A stretch of DNA of 64,000 nucleotides from Amphirosellinia nigrospora. Its lineage: Eukaryota > Ascomycota > Sordariomycetes > Xylariales > Xylariaceae. A program made the translations under genes and the position numbers. Each line of letters starts with the position of its first letter. Within the stretch, counting starts at the first letter, position 1. The DNA is taken from NCBI GenBank assembly GCA_004123355.1, contig SCHM01000003.1, forward strand, positions 3,367,058-3,431,057, in the 5' to 3' direction. The notes beneath the pieces were generated by a model. The model had not been told where the DNA came from and made no database searches. It worked only from the letters and a program-made list of their open reading frames with translations. Positions 38,762 through 51,515 of this stretch are shown in pieces.

Positions 38762-41700
38762 ATGGGTCTATTCAGGAAAGGACGCAATCGCTCGCAGTAA
38801 GTGTTTTCCTAGTTTCTGCTCGCCGTCCTCCCTACCATCGTCCCAATGGCTTGACGTTGCGCTTACCGCAATACGCTATGGAACTCTTTCCTCAGAACTC
38901 CTCGTCGTACCACACACCCTACTCTCTATCGGTCATGTCACCTATTAACTAGTGAACTAATATCTGGTCTAGGAGCACCCGCTCTGTTACTCCACAACCA
39001 CTCCTACAAGATACAGACAGCGATGCTTTCTTCCTGCCTGGGAACGACAATGTCTACCTCACGCATAACAAGAATGGGAAGCCGGCTCTCGGCCGCAAGA
39101 AGCCTAACAACATCCTACAAGACTTGGGCTTTGATATCCTGAGCCAGAGCTTCGGTATTCCATCTCGCAAATACTACGAACGACGGGCTCGATCGTTAAG
39201 TTCTGCATCCCAAAGCTCTGGCTTGATTATTGCCCCAGCCACACCTCAATCAAGTCGAGGAACACAGACCCCCAACGCTAGTTGCCGGATATATTCGTAC
39301 GAAGACACCGAATCACCCAAGATCTGTCGTAAGACGAGTAGCATACGCTCCTCTTCGACCCTTACCCCTGCCACGATGGTTCGAAATGGCCATCAACACA
39401 TCCCAAACTCACAGCAGCACAACCCGCACATGCCAAATTCTTCATTTATGGGGCCTCAGGCTTCGAACCACCATCGCATCCCGCCACCACCGCCACCACC
39501 ACCATCTGCCCCAAGTTGGCACAGATACCCAACAACAAATACCGGCATAGCTCCCGTCCCAATGAGTTACTATGGCGCAGCTCCTCTCCCTACTCATACA
39601 CCTGGCTATTCCTACAGTGGTGCCCCGATGCCCCAGGGTGGCCAAAACTGGGCAAATCCGCAACACTACATAGTAGCTCAATACCCGAATGCTTTAGGAA
39701 CTACTGTGCCTCAAACCTCAGCAATGCCTATGATGCCACATCATCAGCATTTCAGCCAATATCACCCCGCTCAGGCTCCTTATATGCAAGTGACACCAGC
39801 CACTTGCCCACCCAACATACCTCCGCCCCCACCACCACCACAGCAGAACTGGCATCAGCCCCATGCTGTGACGACTAGGCAAGGGGAAATGCCCCGAAAG
39901 GGTACAAATCATGCCAGCAGCGCCAAAAAGATTGCCAAGCAAAGCAGTCAAGTAGGCAATGCGTCAAGAGACGCCATACGAGCGCATGAGAAACTTAGAC
40001 GTAGCGATGATACGAAAGAATATCTCAGCAAACGCATTCGCCATGTTCATGTTTGTGCTGGGTGCGGCAAGAAGCGGTCTACACGATACCAGAAGGCACA
40101 TCCTCTAAAGAGAGGCGAAATACCAGCGCTAAACTATTGCTATAGCTGCCTAAAAGATGCGGCAGATACGGATTGTGATAGTTCTGATGGGAATATGGTA
40201 AACGACCCTCCCTTCAAAAAGGTTTGTTTCTACCAGATAAATATCACCTCTCGTCCATATAAACTGACAATAAGTGACAGGATTGCAGAAAACCAACAGT
40301 GCCTTGGCCGAGTTCCGATGAGGGCTATACTACTGTAGACGCCGTGCGCACTTACAAGCAATCCCGACGGGCTAAGAAATCCGACCGCTTTGGGCCGCTT
40401 TCACGGCTCTTCTCGCGTCGAGCCCCCTCTGACTCGTTTCCACCGCCAAGTTCGTTCTCTTCCGCTGAAGAGTCGCGCTCAAGAGCGTCGTCACTTGTAT
40501 CGGACGTGTCTACAGATAATTCTGTTCACACGGCCTCCGTCTCTCGACGTCGTCCTGATTTCAATAACAATAGTAACGGGCTTATTCAAGAGAGAGCTAA
40601 GACGCCAGCTTTGCCTCAACAAAGGCATTCTGATGTGGATTTACGGAACAGAAAGCAAAAGCCGCCAGTTGTGCCTGCCGCAAAAGAGCCTCATCAAGCT
40701 GGCCACGAGGATAATGTATACACTACAAATAACAAAAAGTCAGCCCTCCCTCGCACTCGCACTCGCATCCCACGGCCGCAACCACAGTCCCCAATAGTTG
40801 ACATTGATGATCCATTCTCGGCGGCTGCCGATGAATTGATATCTGACGAAGAGCGCAGCTCACCTTTTGCGGATACCAATGCCACAGGATTGCCCCCAGT
40901 GTCATATCTTGCCGGTATGGGAACACCTTCGGAACCTTCGAGCCAGACGATTCCCAATGAGACACGCCAGACTACAAGACGAATCAATACGCAGGGCGAT
41001 ATCAACAAGAGTGTAAAGAAGAGCGTTATCTCTTCCCCAAATACCGCTAATCGTACAAGTTCACCCAATGCTGCTCGAAGTTCATATATAAAAGCTTCTG
41101 TAAACGATTATTTAAAAACGCCGCTAGCTGAAGCCGCGAAAACCGGATCGAAAGGGAATGCCAATCAGTACACCGACCACGATGTTCAAGGATTCTATCG
41201 TACTGAGTCACAATTTCCTTTGGATTGCAGCCCCGATATCAATCCAGAGCAAGTAACGGATCTTCACCCACCTCCTGCTTCCGAGCACAGCACGCGACAG
41301 CCAGTAAGGATTACGCACCTGTTGTAACTGATGAACCTGAACCCTTCTTTAACTATGCCGAACCAGTGACGCCCACGGATGTACCCTACGCTGACAACAT
41401 CCATCCTCCTTACGTTGTGAGCGACTCGTGGTCAGACTATCAAACCGATGCGGAGCGGGCGGCGGAGGAGATGGCTGAGCGAGACCTGGCATTTGCGAGT
41501 AAGCTCTTTGACAGCCTATCAGGCTCTTTAGGTGGCTCGGCAACTTCCACCTTTCCAACAACGAGCTTTGCCACGGGGAGTAACATCTCAATAGTGAGTT
41601 ATTATTCCGATTCGGACCAGAGTGACCACAACTACCACCACCCCTATCATTGAAGAAGCCGATGCCGAGGACGTTGTCGAGGGTACAGGGGCTAACAAGC

Positions 41701-42104
41701 CTATTGAGCGGATTGGTACGTTCTAAACGACGTCCTCTAGTTATATCCCATTAAATACGACTCTTGCTAAAATTATATTTATAGAATTCTCCAGTGAGGA
41801 GGAACGACAAAACTCTGTGAGATCGAAAGCTCTTGCCAAGCCTGCTATCGCTTATCTCGAGCATCAAGGTGGACGCATGGCTGAGCTTTCGCCCTCTCGG
41901 AAGAAGAATATGTACAAACTACAAGATGACGGACAAGATGACGATGCTGTTGATTTAATCCCTTCGCCGATTGGTTCTTCACTTATTGGCCACACCGGAC
42001 ATTCGGTCGACGAGCTTGGTGGTTATGCTCTGGTCCAGGAAGAACCAGCAAGCGCAACCAAGAGTTGTCGCTTGCGCCGCTTTCTACAACTTCCCTCAGC
42101 TTGA
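38762..42104 (+). CDS. Proline-rich fungal hypothetical protein with a C4 zinc-binding motif, frameshifted
   Basis: I do not recognise a named family. Exon 1 38762-38796 (MGLFRKGRNRSQ), intron 38797-38972 (176 nt), then exons 38973-40221, 40281-41715 and 41785-about 42104; introns 40222-40280 and 41716-41784. The N-terminal part has TRSVTP and GFDILSQSFGIPSRKYYERRARS; 39360-39860 is rich in Pro, His, Gln and Tyr with two poly-proline runs; then a conserved block VHVCAGCGKKRSTRYQKAHP and NYCYSCLKD, giving CxxC-x(about 25)-CxxC, probably one zinc ion. After that come a basic/Ser-rich region and an acidic tail with DAERAAEEMAERDLAFASKLF. No membrane segment. Frame changes at about 41300, 41635 and 42050. 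The true C-terminus may be 42104 or 42201. A nuclear or RNA-related role is only a guess. Confidence 0.68.
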
Positions 42105-44467
42105 CCGACCGGCTCTTTTTTTAACTCCAAAAAACACCACCAATGGCAGCAATTTTGTTGACGGCCTATTAGACATTGCCTTGAAAGGAGCTGTTTATTA
42201 GGCTACCCGGTGGCAAGTACATTGTCTGTGGAAATGACGAGACTACGCTGTTTGATTACGTTGGCAGTTGGATTCTGCTACGATAACTTTGTTGCGATAT
42301 TGAAGATTCGCCTCTGTGAACTTGTTGTGTGGCAGTCCTGCTGGTTCTGCTTTTTCTAATCGCCCCTTTGATGTAACTATCGACGATGCTATTAGCGCGT
42401 AGATTTCACTCGAGCACTGCATAGGAAAATAAAAACAAGTCAGCTAAAAACAATAATAACCCCCCCAAAAATCTCGGTTCGCTTCGTGTTAAAAGCTTTT
42501 TTTAAAGGGTTTATCGTCTCAGCGACAGATTCGAGAGTACTGGTCACCTGGTGTGATCGTACCGTTTATAGTTGATCAGTGTTGACGATAACTCTGTAGG
42601 TGGCACAGGTAGGTCATCAATGTGATCGTCAGGGCGCTCAGCCAGCACACTGTATCCCCTAACTTTTAAGATATGTTCGTCAGGTTTTTCGTAGTACGCC
42701 GTGATTATCTAGTAGGTACTATATCCGTTATTTTATCTACGACGTATCTTGTGATGCTTGGCATTGTATGTTCATATAAGTAGTTTACTCCAAGAGAGAG
42801 GCGAGTTCGAGTTGATTTGGGAAGCATTCGTAATGTATGCTACCTGGCATTACTGCCAACCTCATGTCGAGAGCAGGCCGCGAATATACTTTATTTAGAG
42901 GAGTTAACACATATACTAGTAGACATATTAGCAAGAGCTTCGGGCCGTGTTAAAACTAAGGCTGATGCCTGGCAAATCAGAAAACCTAGTTTCTATATTC
43001 TCACCAAGGGTTTAAGATATAGGCAACGAGATTCGAACAGACTATGAATCACATGGTCTGGTCCCCTACCTATACTCCAAGTTCGGCACTAGATGCGAGA
43101 GCTGCCGCCTCAAAAGATATAGGCTACCTGTCACTGAACAGAACTGCGGCACTGTACTACACCAACTTCAAAAGATAGAACAGAGTCAATCTGGGCACCT
43201 GGCCGCCTGCGGCTCTTATATAAGTACGTACCGTAACACCCCTACTGTGACGAGGGCTTGGGTTTGTTTCAAGTGCTTGGAATTGGACTTTGATTCAGCT
43301 AATAATGTCTTTGGGGCCTCTAAGAGCTCTGGGCTCTGGTTTCCTAATTCTGACATGAATGTAACCTCGCCCATGCCCTCAATTTATAGACAAATCCTAG
43401 GACCTTTTCCTCCTCGCAGGCCTCCGAGGGTATGACGCCTCGAGAGGGATCGAGGCTATTCTAGCCAATGCTATTCTGCTAACATGCCTATGTCTCAGCT
43501 TACGAGAATGATCGGAGCGAAATCGGCCTCTAGGACGTCTTAAATCAGGGCTTGTCTCAGCTTTAGTTTGTGTCTTTGGACTTTCGTTAACTAGAGGTCG
43601 TGACTAGGTCATCGAGCATATGCAGGTTTCCGTTTGAATTGCTTTTTCTTGCCCCCCTAATATTTGTTAGGGTCGCTACTTATGGGTATAGGGCACATAT
43701 ATATGCTCTCCTCAAAGGTATTTATTTTAAACCCGAGTGTATAATGAAGTATGACGAACCTTTGACCAGATGATATACCTTGAGATGTCTCTATGAGTAA
43801 CTCCGTGCCCCACGCGGGCATAAACAACATTGTCAATACTGCTACTCGGTATCATAACAATGTAAGTTTCCCCCTTTTATTACGTAACCTGGCTCAACCA
43901 GTTCTGCTCCGAACTATATGATATGTTTAGGTTGTTACAAACGTGTGGCAAATGGGTGGAAATACTGTAATCGCGCAACCATGCATGGGGATTCCTTCGC
44001 AGCGCCACCAACCTGACTGGTGGCGTCCAGTAATACCACAGACGGCTTTACGTACGATTGGATCACTCTAGATTGCTCAGCCATTAGTAAAGTTAGTTGC
44101 TCTCTATCTTAGACACTCGTTACTTGAAAATGGCACATTGCGGGCTATAAGGGCTTGGTAAGGTATACCATCTTCTATCTTTAGATTGTGTTCCGTAGAC
44201 GTTGGTAGCACAACATTTGAGACTGTATGACGGAGGGCTTTCTGCAAATTGTCTAATTGGCCTAGGAGATCTTCGCGCGGCAATATTGCGTTCGAGACCT
44301 ATCTATGGCTGCTGACAATAATTACTATGAGGGACTGGGGATAAAGACGCCTGAATTCCATCCGGGAAAATTATATGTCAAGTTCTTAACCGTCTCGCCT
44401 AGTTCTCTCTTCTTTCTTGGAGTTTTCTTCCTTGGAGTTGAATGCTTATTCAGTTAGAGAACTTCCA
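42105..44467. other. Gene-poor stretch, about 2.4 kb, possible degraded retroelement
   Basis: No intact gene. 43020-43435 is open in one frame and includes a CESCRLKR string but no further zinc-cluster residues. On the minus strand 43238-43231 reads TGTTACGG followed by TATATAAG, resembling an LTR start with a TATA box, and 43216-43252 resembles 3321-3350. These hints suggest an old LTR fragment; I see no reverse transcriptase or integrase. Confidence 0.35.
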
Positions 44468-44785
44468 ATGCCGGACCTCACACCTCCAGAACTTGACCCT
44501 ATTCTCAACTCACCTGCATTCGCCCCCCCTCTCGGCGTCACTCCCAACTATAATGATCCTCCCAACCAGAATGCTCTTGCCATTTTCGTCGTCGCCCTTT
44601 GCACATCCGTAGCTACAATTCTATTTCTGATTCGAGTGTATTCTCGGCTATTTTGCTCTCTTAGGCCCAAGCTCGAAGACTGTGAGCTCTTGCCATTTTT
44701 CCCGGTCCAATCCATAACCTTTCTATATCTAACCTGGTTGAAGACCTATGCCTCGCCTCATTTGTATGTGATCTGTTCTACTTTG

Positions 44786-44816
<31 letters not shown>

Positions 44817-45816
44817 AAGACAACCGATTGATTCCGGTTCAGCTGGCTTACATAGCTTGCGTCTACGCAATTTGCTCGATGATCCGCGATGTTGGTTTCT
44901 TCGTTCATCAATGGGATCTTCACATCAGAGATGTGGTGGTGTTCGTCTACGTTCGTCTTGTTTCAGCAGCCCCTTTGGTCCCCCTTTGGTTCCACACTGC
45001 TTACCATGATTAGAATGTCTACACTTACCTCACGGCATACGCAATCATGATGTTTTTCGCCAAAACGCCATCTTGCTCGAATGGATACGCATCTTCGTGG
45101 CGGACCGGCAACGCAACGCTTTCTTCTATGCTGCCTTGTGTCTTGATCGGACTGAACCTGGGAGTGTACGGTGCAGGATCCATCGCGACAGGCCTGGCTT
45201 GCATTCCACAAGAAAAGCTATGGCACCCGTGGGTGGCGGGAAAGTGCATCGATAGACACACCTTGGACAGTTTTACGGCATTCGTCAACCTAGCCATAGA
45301 TCTTGGGATACTTCTGCTGCCGCAGAACGTCATCTGGAGACTCCAGATGTCCAGACAACGCAAGATAGGCCTATCTATTCTTTTCTCTATCGGTATCATG
45401 TCAGTAGAAATCAAGATGTGTCGTCATTATTATACTATCATGTTCTGATACTGATGCCTCCTCGACCACAGAGCTTGCGCTTCTGCCGCCGGCCGAGCCT
45501 ACTACACGGTCACCTTGGACTTCGGCGGGACATCACCTACGGAGCATCGCCGGCATTTCTCTTCGGGCACGCCGAGATGACGACCGTGCTGATGGTGTTC
45601 TGCATCCCTTCGGTCCCAAAGGCATTCGAGGGCAGCAGCCTCATCACCAATCTCATCATCGCATCGCTCCGGTCGTGGACGAGGCTGTCTTCGCCCACCA
45701 AGACAGACCCAGACCTACCAACCAGCGCTCCAGGGTCCTCCGAATCGTGGCGTCCGTCGATGCAGCAAAAGGCTCACGCTCAGACGTACCCCGAAATCGA
45801 CGAGGAAGAGAGATGA
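44468..45816 (+). CDS. Rhodopsin-domain integral membrane protein (PTH11-like receptor family), frameshifted
   Basis: Seven-helix fungal membrane protein of the 'rhodopsin domain, fungal' family, probably a plasma-membrane sensor; ligand unknown. Start ATG 44468 (an upstream TTG at 44417 is not a likely start). Exons: 44468-44681, 44744-44763 (20 nt), 44843-44950, 45014-45399, 45472-45816; introns 62, 79, 63 and 72 nt. Family strings: KLEDYL, DVGFFVHQWDLHIRD, AKTAILLEWIRIFV, DSFTAFVNLAIDLGILLLPQNVIW, RQRKIGLSILFSIGI, GHAEMTTVLMVFCIPSVPKAF. Helices are seen at AIFVVALCTSVATILFLI, YIACVYAICSMI, MMFFAKT, VLIGLNLGVYGAGSIA and the last two. Frame breaks at about 45067 (one G), 45130 and 45525. The short cytoplasmic tail is Ser/Thr-rich. 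The last exon lacks the long tail of true PTH11 receptors, and no CFEM domain is present. Confidence 0.83.
44786..44812 (+). repeat. (TA)n dinucleotide microsatellite inside an intron
   Basis: 27 bases of uninterrupted alternating T and A, within intron 2 (44764-44842) of the rhodopsin-domain gene. Confidence 0.95.
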
Positions 45817-46839
45817 GATCTCTCGGTGCCGAACTGATGGATTTCAACCGCCTTTGGTGCTAATGGGGAGCTGGGCGAACAATTTCAACGACAGCACGTG
45901 TAGGGGTCTTCGTATTATGGAGTAATTTGCGTAGCAACTGAAACCTGATGGACTGGGTCATGTGCGTATACAGCGCCGGCATTCCTGAATGGATATAGTT
46001 GAGTCGATGGACTGCCCTTGTCCCCGCCTTAGCCTCATGTCAGGGTCTAAGAATCACCAAGACTAGGCCTTGCATGTTATGAATATAATCATACCAGCGC
46101 AAGACGCTGTACGAGGCTTCAGCTTTAAGCTCAGCCATGCTTGCCTGATATCGTATGGAACACGGTTGTACCAGACATTCCCAAGTATTCAATAGCCCGT
46201 ATAGCACCGAATTTCCCCCCAGCGAGATGGAAGAACGATGAAAACTGCCGACAAACACAAAAAAGCTGGCTATAATAGATATATGATATAAAAAACGAAC
46301 AAGCTGTCTGTAGCAAATGCCACAAAAGTTACAAAGCCCCCATAGCCAAATGTTTGGAAGTGGACTAGTGCAAGTGTTATTTGCTGGGTTTATCTACCAT
46401 TGTTTATTCAAAGCCCGCTTGGCTCCCTGGTAGTTGCTTGAAATAGTTTCTAACATTACCCCGACCCTCTTCTTCGTTTTTTGTTCTCTTTCTAGTCTGC
46501 CTTGACTTATGTCGGGCAAAGCAAATCTCTCAACTAGGGAGCGGGATGTGCGCATCTGGTGCTCAGGGTTTCGTCTATTGTACAATGAGCTCGCAATATA
46601 TACCTTCGTTATAATGCCACTCTCTTAAACGAAACGGGAATTATGAGGCCTTTCCAAGCACAGAAAACTTATTCATTGATTTGCCAGATTTTTTTACACT
46701 GTGCGCCCCTCTTATGAGGGCTGCTTTTATCTTCCAGTAGACCGCCCGAAATACACTGCTAAGTGAGTCTTCACTCGCAAATGGTCCACCTAACTCCCTT
46801 ATTGGGACGGCAAAGATCCTGTGTAGAAAACTCTCCCTT
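45817..46839. other. Convergent intergenic gap, about 1 kb
   Basis: 3' flanks of the rhodopsin-domain gene and STT3. Short open frames at 46040-46585 on the minus strand show no domain. Confidence 0.5.
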
Positions 46840-49353
46840 CTACTCTACTCTGAGCACCCTCGGCCCACGCTTTTTGATAGCCTTCTTCTTCTTGTGGCCC
46901 TTTCAAATGAAGCTGCGGCGGTGTGGTCTCGTCCAATGTTGTCCAGGTCTTTGACCTTATAGATTCGGATGATCCAATTCTCTGATGTGTAAGCTTCCTC
47001 CAAACTATTAAGAATAGGGCTCTGGTCAGGCAATCGTGCACCACGCACACGGTCCTGGGCTTGTCCCGGAGGGAATAGCGAGGCGTAGTTATGATACGAC
47101 ATCTTGTACCTATTGAGGGCATTAGCTCAGGCCACGCGCTTCCTTGTCTAATCGACTTACATCAAGCTGTTTTCATAGTCTCCGAGGCCTCGGCGTCAAC
47201 CTTGTACTCGCCCCGGGGGGTGAAGAAGTCACGCTCTTTGACCTCATCCGGCCAGATACCCTCTGCAATTCTTACCATCCAAAGGAACTTATTAATATCA
47301 TCACCGGAGTACCCGAGAAAGACAACCAAGACATAGTCCACTTCGTGCTGGCGCATGATGGGATAAGCAACTTCTTCACGAGAACTCATCGCCTTGCCCA
47401 CTGTGGCAATGTGCGTATTGTTCCAGGTATTATTGTCAACCAAAGTAGGCCGGTCAGCCATTCCACCAATTTGGTACCCGTAGTCCCACCACGACATAAT
47501 CTTGGCATCTTCCTTAGTATTTTGTCGAAGCCATTGGTAGGCCTCACGATAGTCATCAATGATTGCTGACTACCATCCGCATCCGACTCGCCACACGATG
47601 ATGGGGAAGAATAGGCATTGGAAGTGACCAGGTACAGTGTTGAACGAAAATAAGGAGGAAGAGCGTCATGGCGCCGGCAATAAAAGCCTTCGACAAGAGG
47701 TTGTAAATGCCAACCACAGGTTGAGAGGTTGATCGCAATGTGCCTTGCTTAGATGGCTTCTTGACAACTCCGTCCGACGATTCTTCTTCCTTGTTGTCGG
47801 GAACCTCGGGAGAATTGTACTGTAGGTAAGTATCAAGCAGTTGGGAACCAGCGATTGCAGCAGCCACATACAACGGGCGTTAGAGTGAGCATCAAGCGCA
47901 CCATGACGCCTGCAAAGTAACTGCCGAAGAGAGCGTAGACGATGATAAAACATGCTCATCTTCGAGTTTCTGGAAGCACATGTACACACCGGCTGGGAAG
48001 AGCCAGATCAGCATGTTAAGGTCGAAAAGAAGGCAGGCCATGCAGTTGGCTGATGTTCTGAGACAGATGCAATGATCGGAATATGGATCTTAGCATATGC
48101 TGTGTCCCACAAGGAGTAGAAACGGCCAGACCAGGGTGCAATATATCCGCCTGCTGTGAGGCCAACAAGACCTAGAACACCAATGCTGAAGACACTACCC
48201 AAGCCTACGTAGAGGAGGTCCGGAACTGGCGGCCTGGAACAGCGGATCGGACGTATTCGAGGAAGGCAACAGCTGAAGGAAACCAAAAATGCCTGATCCG
48301 GAATTAGTAAGGCAGCACACGGGGAGTTAGTGCGCAGCAAAATACTCACCTAGAGAGGGCATATGTTCGCTGGTGCGAACGGGCAGGAAGCCAACAAAAG
48401 GAATCTGCATGCTTGCCAGCGTTCCCAGAGCATACCACGTGGTATACGCGACATAGAGGCGCATGCTGAACCTTCCCATTAAGACGAGAACGAAAGCATG
48501 GAGTGGAAGCAGGTTAGTGATGAAGGCATATCCACCCCAAGAGGCAACCATGTAACCGTAGGAAAGGGCACATAGGGCGCCCCAGAGCATAGAACCCAGC
48601 TTCAGGGCCTTGACCCAGAGGAAGAAGGTGAAGACAAGAGGAAAATAGCGATTGCTTCGTTATCATAAGATCCGCGACGGAGCGCGAGATGTAGCCGGGG
48701 TGATACCCATGAAGACGGCGGCCAGAAGACCGGCGGATGAGGAGTTGGTCATCTCATTGGTGAGGAGGTAGGCGGCATAGGCGGTCAGGCCAGAGAAGCC
48801 CGGGCCAGCAGCACGCAGATATTGCGAATATCGACGGAATGTGAGGAATCGGAGCAGGTGGTAGATGCACCGCTGGTGACCATCAGCCGGGTATAGAGTG
48901 CCGCCGGTGACGCGTCCAGCGGGTGCCATGTCCGGTCGTCGAACCAGTCCCAGAACTGGTAGAAGCCGTTGGCGACGAGGTATTTGGTGGCGCAGTTGAA
49001 CCATGGATCGACTGCAACGGCGTTGGTGTTATGTTAGTTGCGTCAGTGGAACGAGGAGCATGGAGGGCATAGAGCACGAGGTGGAGAGTTGTTGCAACCT
49101 ACATTCGCGTGATGATGCTCTCGAAGCCTGCGGGAGCAACAACAGTTAGCTATGGCCTAAAAACACAGGACGTCTCTGTGGGGCTATACGGCTATACATA
49201 CGTATGACGGAGAACAGACGGCTCGCGACGCAGCGGCGGCGATGGTGCCAGGATAATGACCTTCAGCAATGTCTTGGTGTTTCTGGTTCCGGCCCAGCGA
49301 GACCAGGAGCTCCATCGGCATCGAGCCGGGGCGGCGCCTTGACCGACAGCCAT
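46840..49353 (-). CDS. STT3: Oligosaccharyltransferase catalytic subunit STT3, frameshifted
   Basis: Polytopic ER enzyme that transfers the lipid-linked glycan to Asn-X-Ser/Thr. Start ATG 49353 (MAVGQGAAP), N-terminal [11 protein letters not shown] helix, FESII, then [46 protein letters not shown]-like region, [50 protein letters not shown] and [16 protein letters not shown]. The catalytic WWDYG motif is in [28 protein letters not shown] near 47495-47415. The C-terminus [20 protein letters not shown] is in another frame and ends at TAG 46842-46840. At least eight frame changes (about 49245, 49110, 48885, 48670, 48250, 48035, 47940, 47640, 47345, 46905) plus small introns near 49215-49140, 49090-49012, 48348-48290 and 47160-47103 make exact exons uncertain. 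The identity is not in doubt. Confidence 0.92.
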
Positions 49354-50637
49354 TGTAACAAGAGGATCGGCTATGCGGCGAGATGGTGTTGACGCCCTCA
49401 CATCTATGTTGGCATGAGAAAACGAATTGGGATTGGGAAGTAGAATTACAGGTGTCTGTCCGGAAGCTCAAAGAGACTTTCTTTGGTTCGGCCTGTTTGC
49501 TCTTGATACCTGCATCACTGCGAAAGCCAAGAAGCGACTTGTACGCTAAGGTACTGCTACATAGTAGGGAGGACAGCTGTAGCTTTCACTGGCCCCATTT
49601 ATCTGGTACCTGGTACACTTTTATCAGTGCTTATCGATCAATTGAGTCTTATCGCAGTATCGCACATTTATCAATGTCGTGTATAATCTCGATAAGGCCC
49701 CGCCTAGACACTTACGTAATACCCTCTAATTGTAAATACAAGCTGCATATCTACTTCTGAAGACGAGTTCCAATTCACCTGGCGCCGGGGACGTAAGATT
49801 TCATAAGCAGGACTCCGACATAATGGAATCACAAGGGAAATATTGCGGCTACATGCCGGATTGGTCCTGCCAGGAGACTGACCCTACTTTTGTGATTTTG
49901 GCAACATAAGCTCACGCGCCGAGTAAAAGCTAAGTCAAAGAGGGTTGGAGGTCGATATCGCAAGTACGAAAGAGATGTGAATGAAATGAGATAGTAGCAT
50001 CATGTGTTGTAATTGAATCGACAGACACAAGAATGCTGAACACTAGGTATCTGGTGCTGTTGCTTGCATCTTATATGAAGCAGCGCGCTCTATCAATATG
50101 GATAGGTTCACATTTATCTTCTGATATTTTGGATAGGTAGGTAGTATAAAATGCCTATTGCTATGTCCATAATCAGTGTTGAACGGATAACCTTGAGATT
50201 ATTCACATTCTGTAATAAGATATGCATGTTGAACATGATATCCTAACAGCTATCATTTATTAAGTCGCCTGAGCTCGCAAACCAAAGACGAATTCTAGAA
50301 TATTTTCATCGCAAGTCTTGCATCGATGGTTATTGGGGATGTCCCATATGGGACGTCTAGAAAGTCTGAATTGGTATAAGCATAGTTGTACATAGAAAAC
50401 ACAAGGAAATCTATCGGGTAGCTTCTCTGGAAGCGATACAATCATACAATCATGGGATTCGAGGCGAGGGAGGCTGTTTCGTAGCAGCGCAGGAAGATAC
50501 GTAGTATAGGTAGAGCATTATTTTACCATCCATCTTACTGAAACGCTCAGCCTTATCCTCGGCCCTGAGTGCCCTTTTGTTGTCCCCAGTCTATCCCATG
50601 TCCAATTCGCCTCTAATGTTTATACCAAGGGGGCATA
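49354..50637. other. Intergenic, about 1.3 kb
   Basis: STT3 promoter and 3' flank of the ATP synthase subunit e gene. No gene recognised; a GATAGGTAGGTAG tract lies near 50135. Confidence 0.5.
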
Positions 50638-51057
50638 TTAGGACTTCTGCGTCATCAAAGCGTTCAAATAGGCTTCTAGGTCGAAATTCGAGGCCATCGG
50701 ATCTTGGTTCACTGGAAAGGGTGAGTGTTTGGGGCGCATCTGAGGGTGGTAAGGGCAAGTATAAAAAGACGTACGACCACTCTTCTCCGAGGTTGATGCG
50801 GCAGCAGGGTTCTTGGACTTGGTGTACTCGGATTTAGCCTGCTCTATTAAATGTTGCTTGTGCTGATATTCCTTCTGGGCAGCAGAGGCGCGTTGCGAGG
50901 CAGTGATAGATCGCTGGTGGGTGAAGCCGTAAAAGACACCAAAAGCAAGGGCTGAGTACCGAAGTACCTGTGGAACCAAGAAATATTAGAAATCGTTGTT
51001 CGTCGTGTATACGGGCTCCGAGTTGCTACATACGTTGACTCCCGAGCTAGCAGACAT
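50638..51057 (-). CDS. Mitochondrial F1Fo-ATP synthase subunit e
   Basis: Small inner-membrane subunit needed for ATP synthase dimers and cristae shape (Tim11/Atp21 in yeast). Exons: 51057-51034 (MSASSGVN), 50967-50775, 50711-50638; introns 66 and 63 nt, GT-AG. The N-terminal helix VLRYSALAFGVFYGFTHQ includes the GxxxG-like glycine face used for dimerisation (FGVFYG), followed by a charged helix (QRASAAQKEYQHKQHLIEQAKSEYTKSK) that is coiled-coil-like. The C-terminus ends DLEAYLNALMTQKS. The spliced frame is fully open (96 aa), matching the family, with no frameshift. Without splicing the second intron also reads through, so a naive call would insert 21 residues. Confidence 0.92.
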
Positions 51058-51462
51058 TGTGGTGATAGGTAGATTTTCGCGCAACGGGCCCCGGCCAAAA
51101 TTAAAGGGTAATTGGAGCACGATGGGCTGTTCGTGTGGGAGACCGAGTGACGCCCTTGCTGGTGGCTCACGTCCGGACTGGGCCGATGAAGGGAGGCAGC
51201 GTTAAGAAGTCGTCAAAAGCCTTGACGGGGAGATGGGTGCGTGATGTGTTGAGAGAACGGGCGGGCGGGACGGCCAAAGTCGGGATCCTGAAAATTATTC
51301 GACTCGCAGCATCAGTCCGCTACAGCGAACAGCTTTACCACCAGACCAGACACCAAACACCCGCCCTGTAGCTTAAGGTTAAGTGGGGGACCTCACATTG
51401 ATAAATACTTATATGCAAGCTTATCCATATAGCGAGGCCTTAATTACAGGGGGTAGATTAGA

Positions 51463-51515
51463 TACCTACCTAGGTACCTAACCTACCTACCTAGATAGGT
51501 AGCTACCTAGGTAGC
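51463..51515. repeat. CCTA/TAGG palindromic cluster
   Basis: Alternating TACCTACC, TAGGTACC and TAGGTAGC units that can pair with each other. The same motif family recurs in several other intergenic regions of the window. Confidence 0.85.

Noticed and set aside
43060-43435. CESCRLKR string resembling the start of a Zn2Cys6 cluster
   Set aside because: The second half of the cluster is absent and the frame ends without any regulator-type domain.
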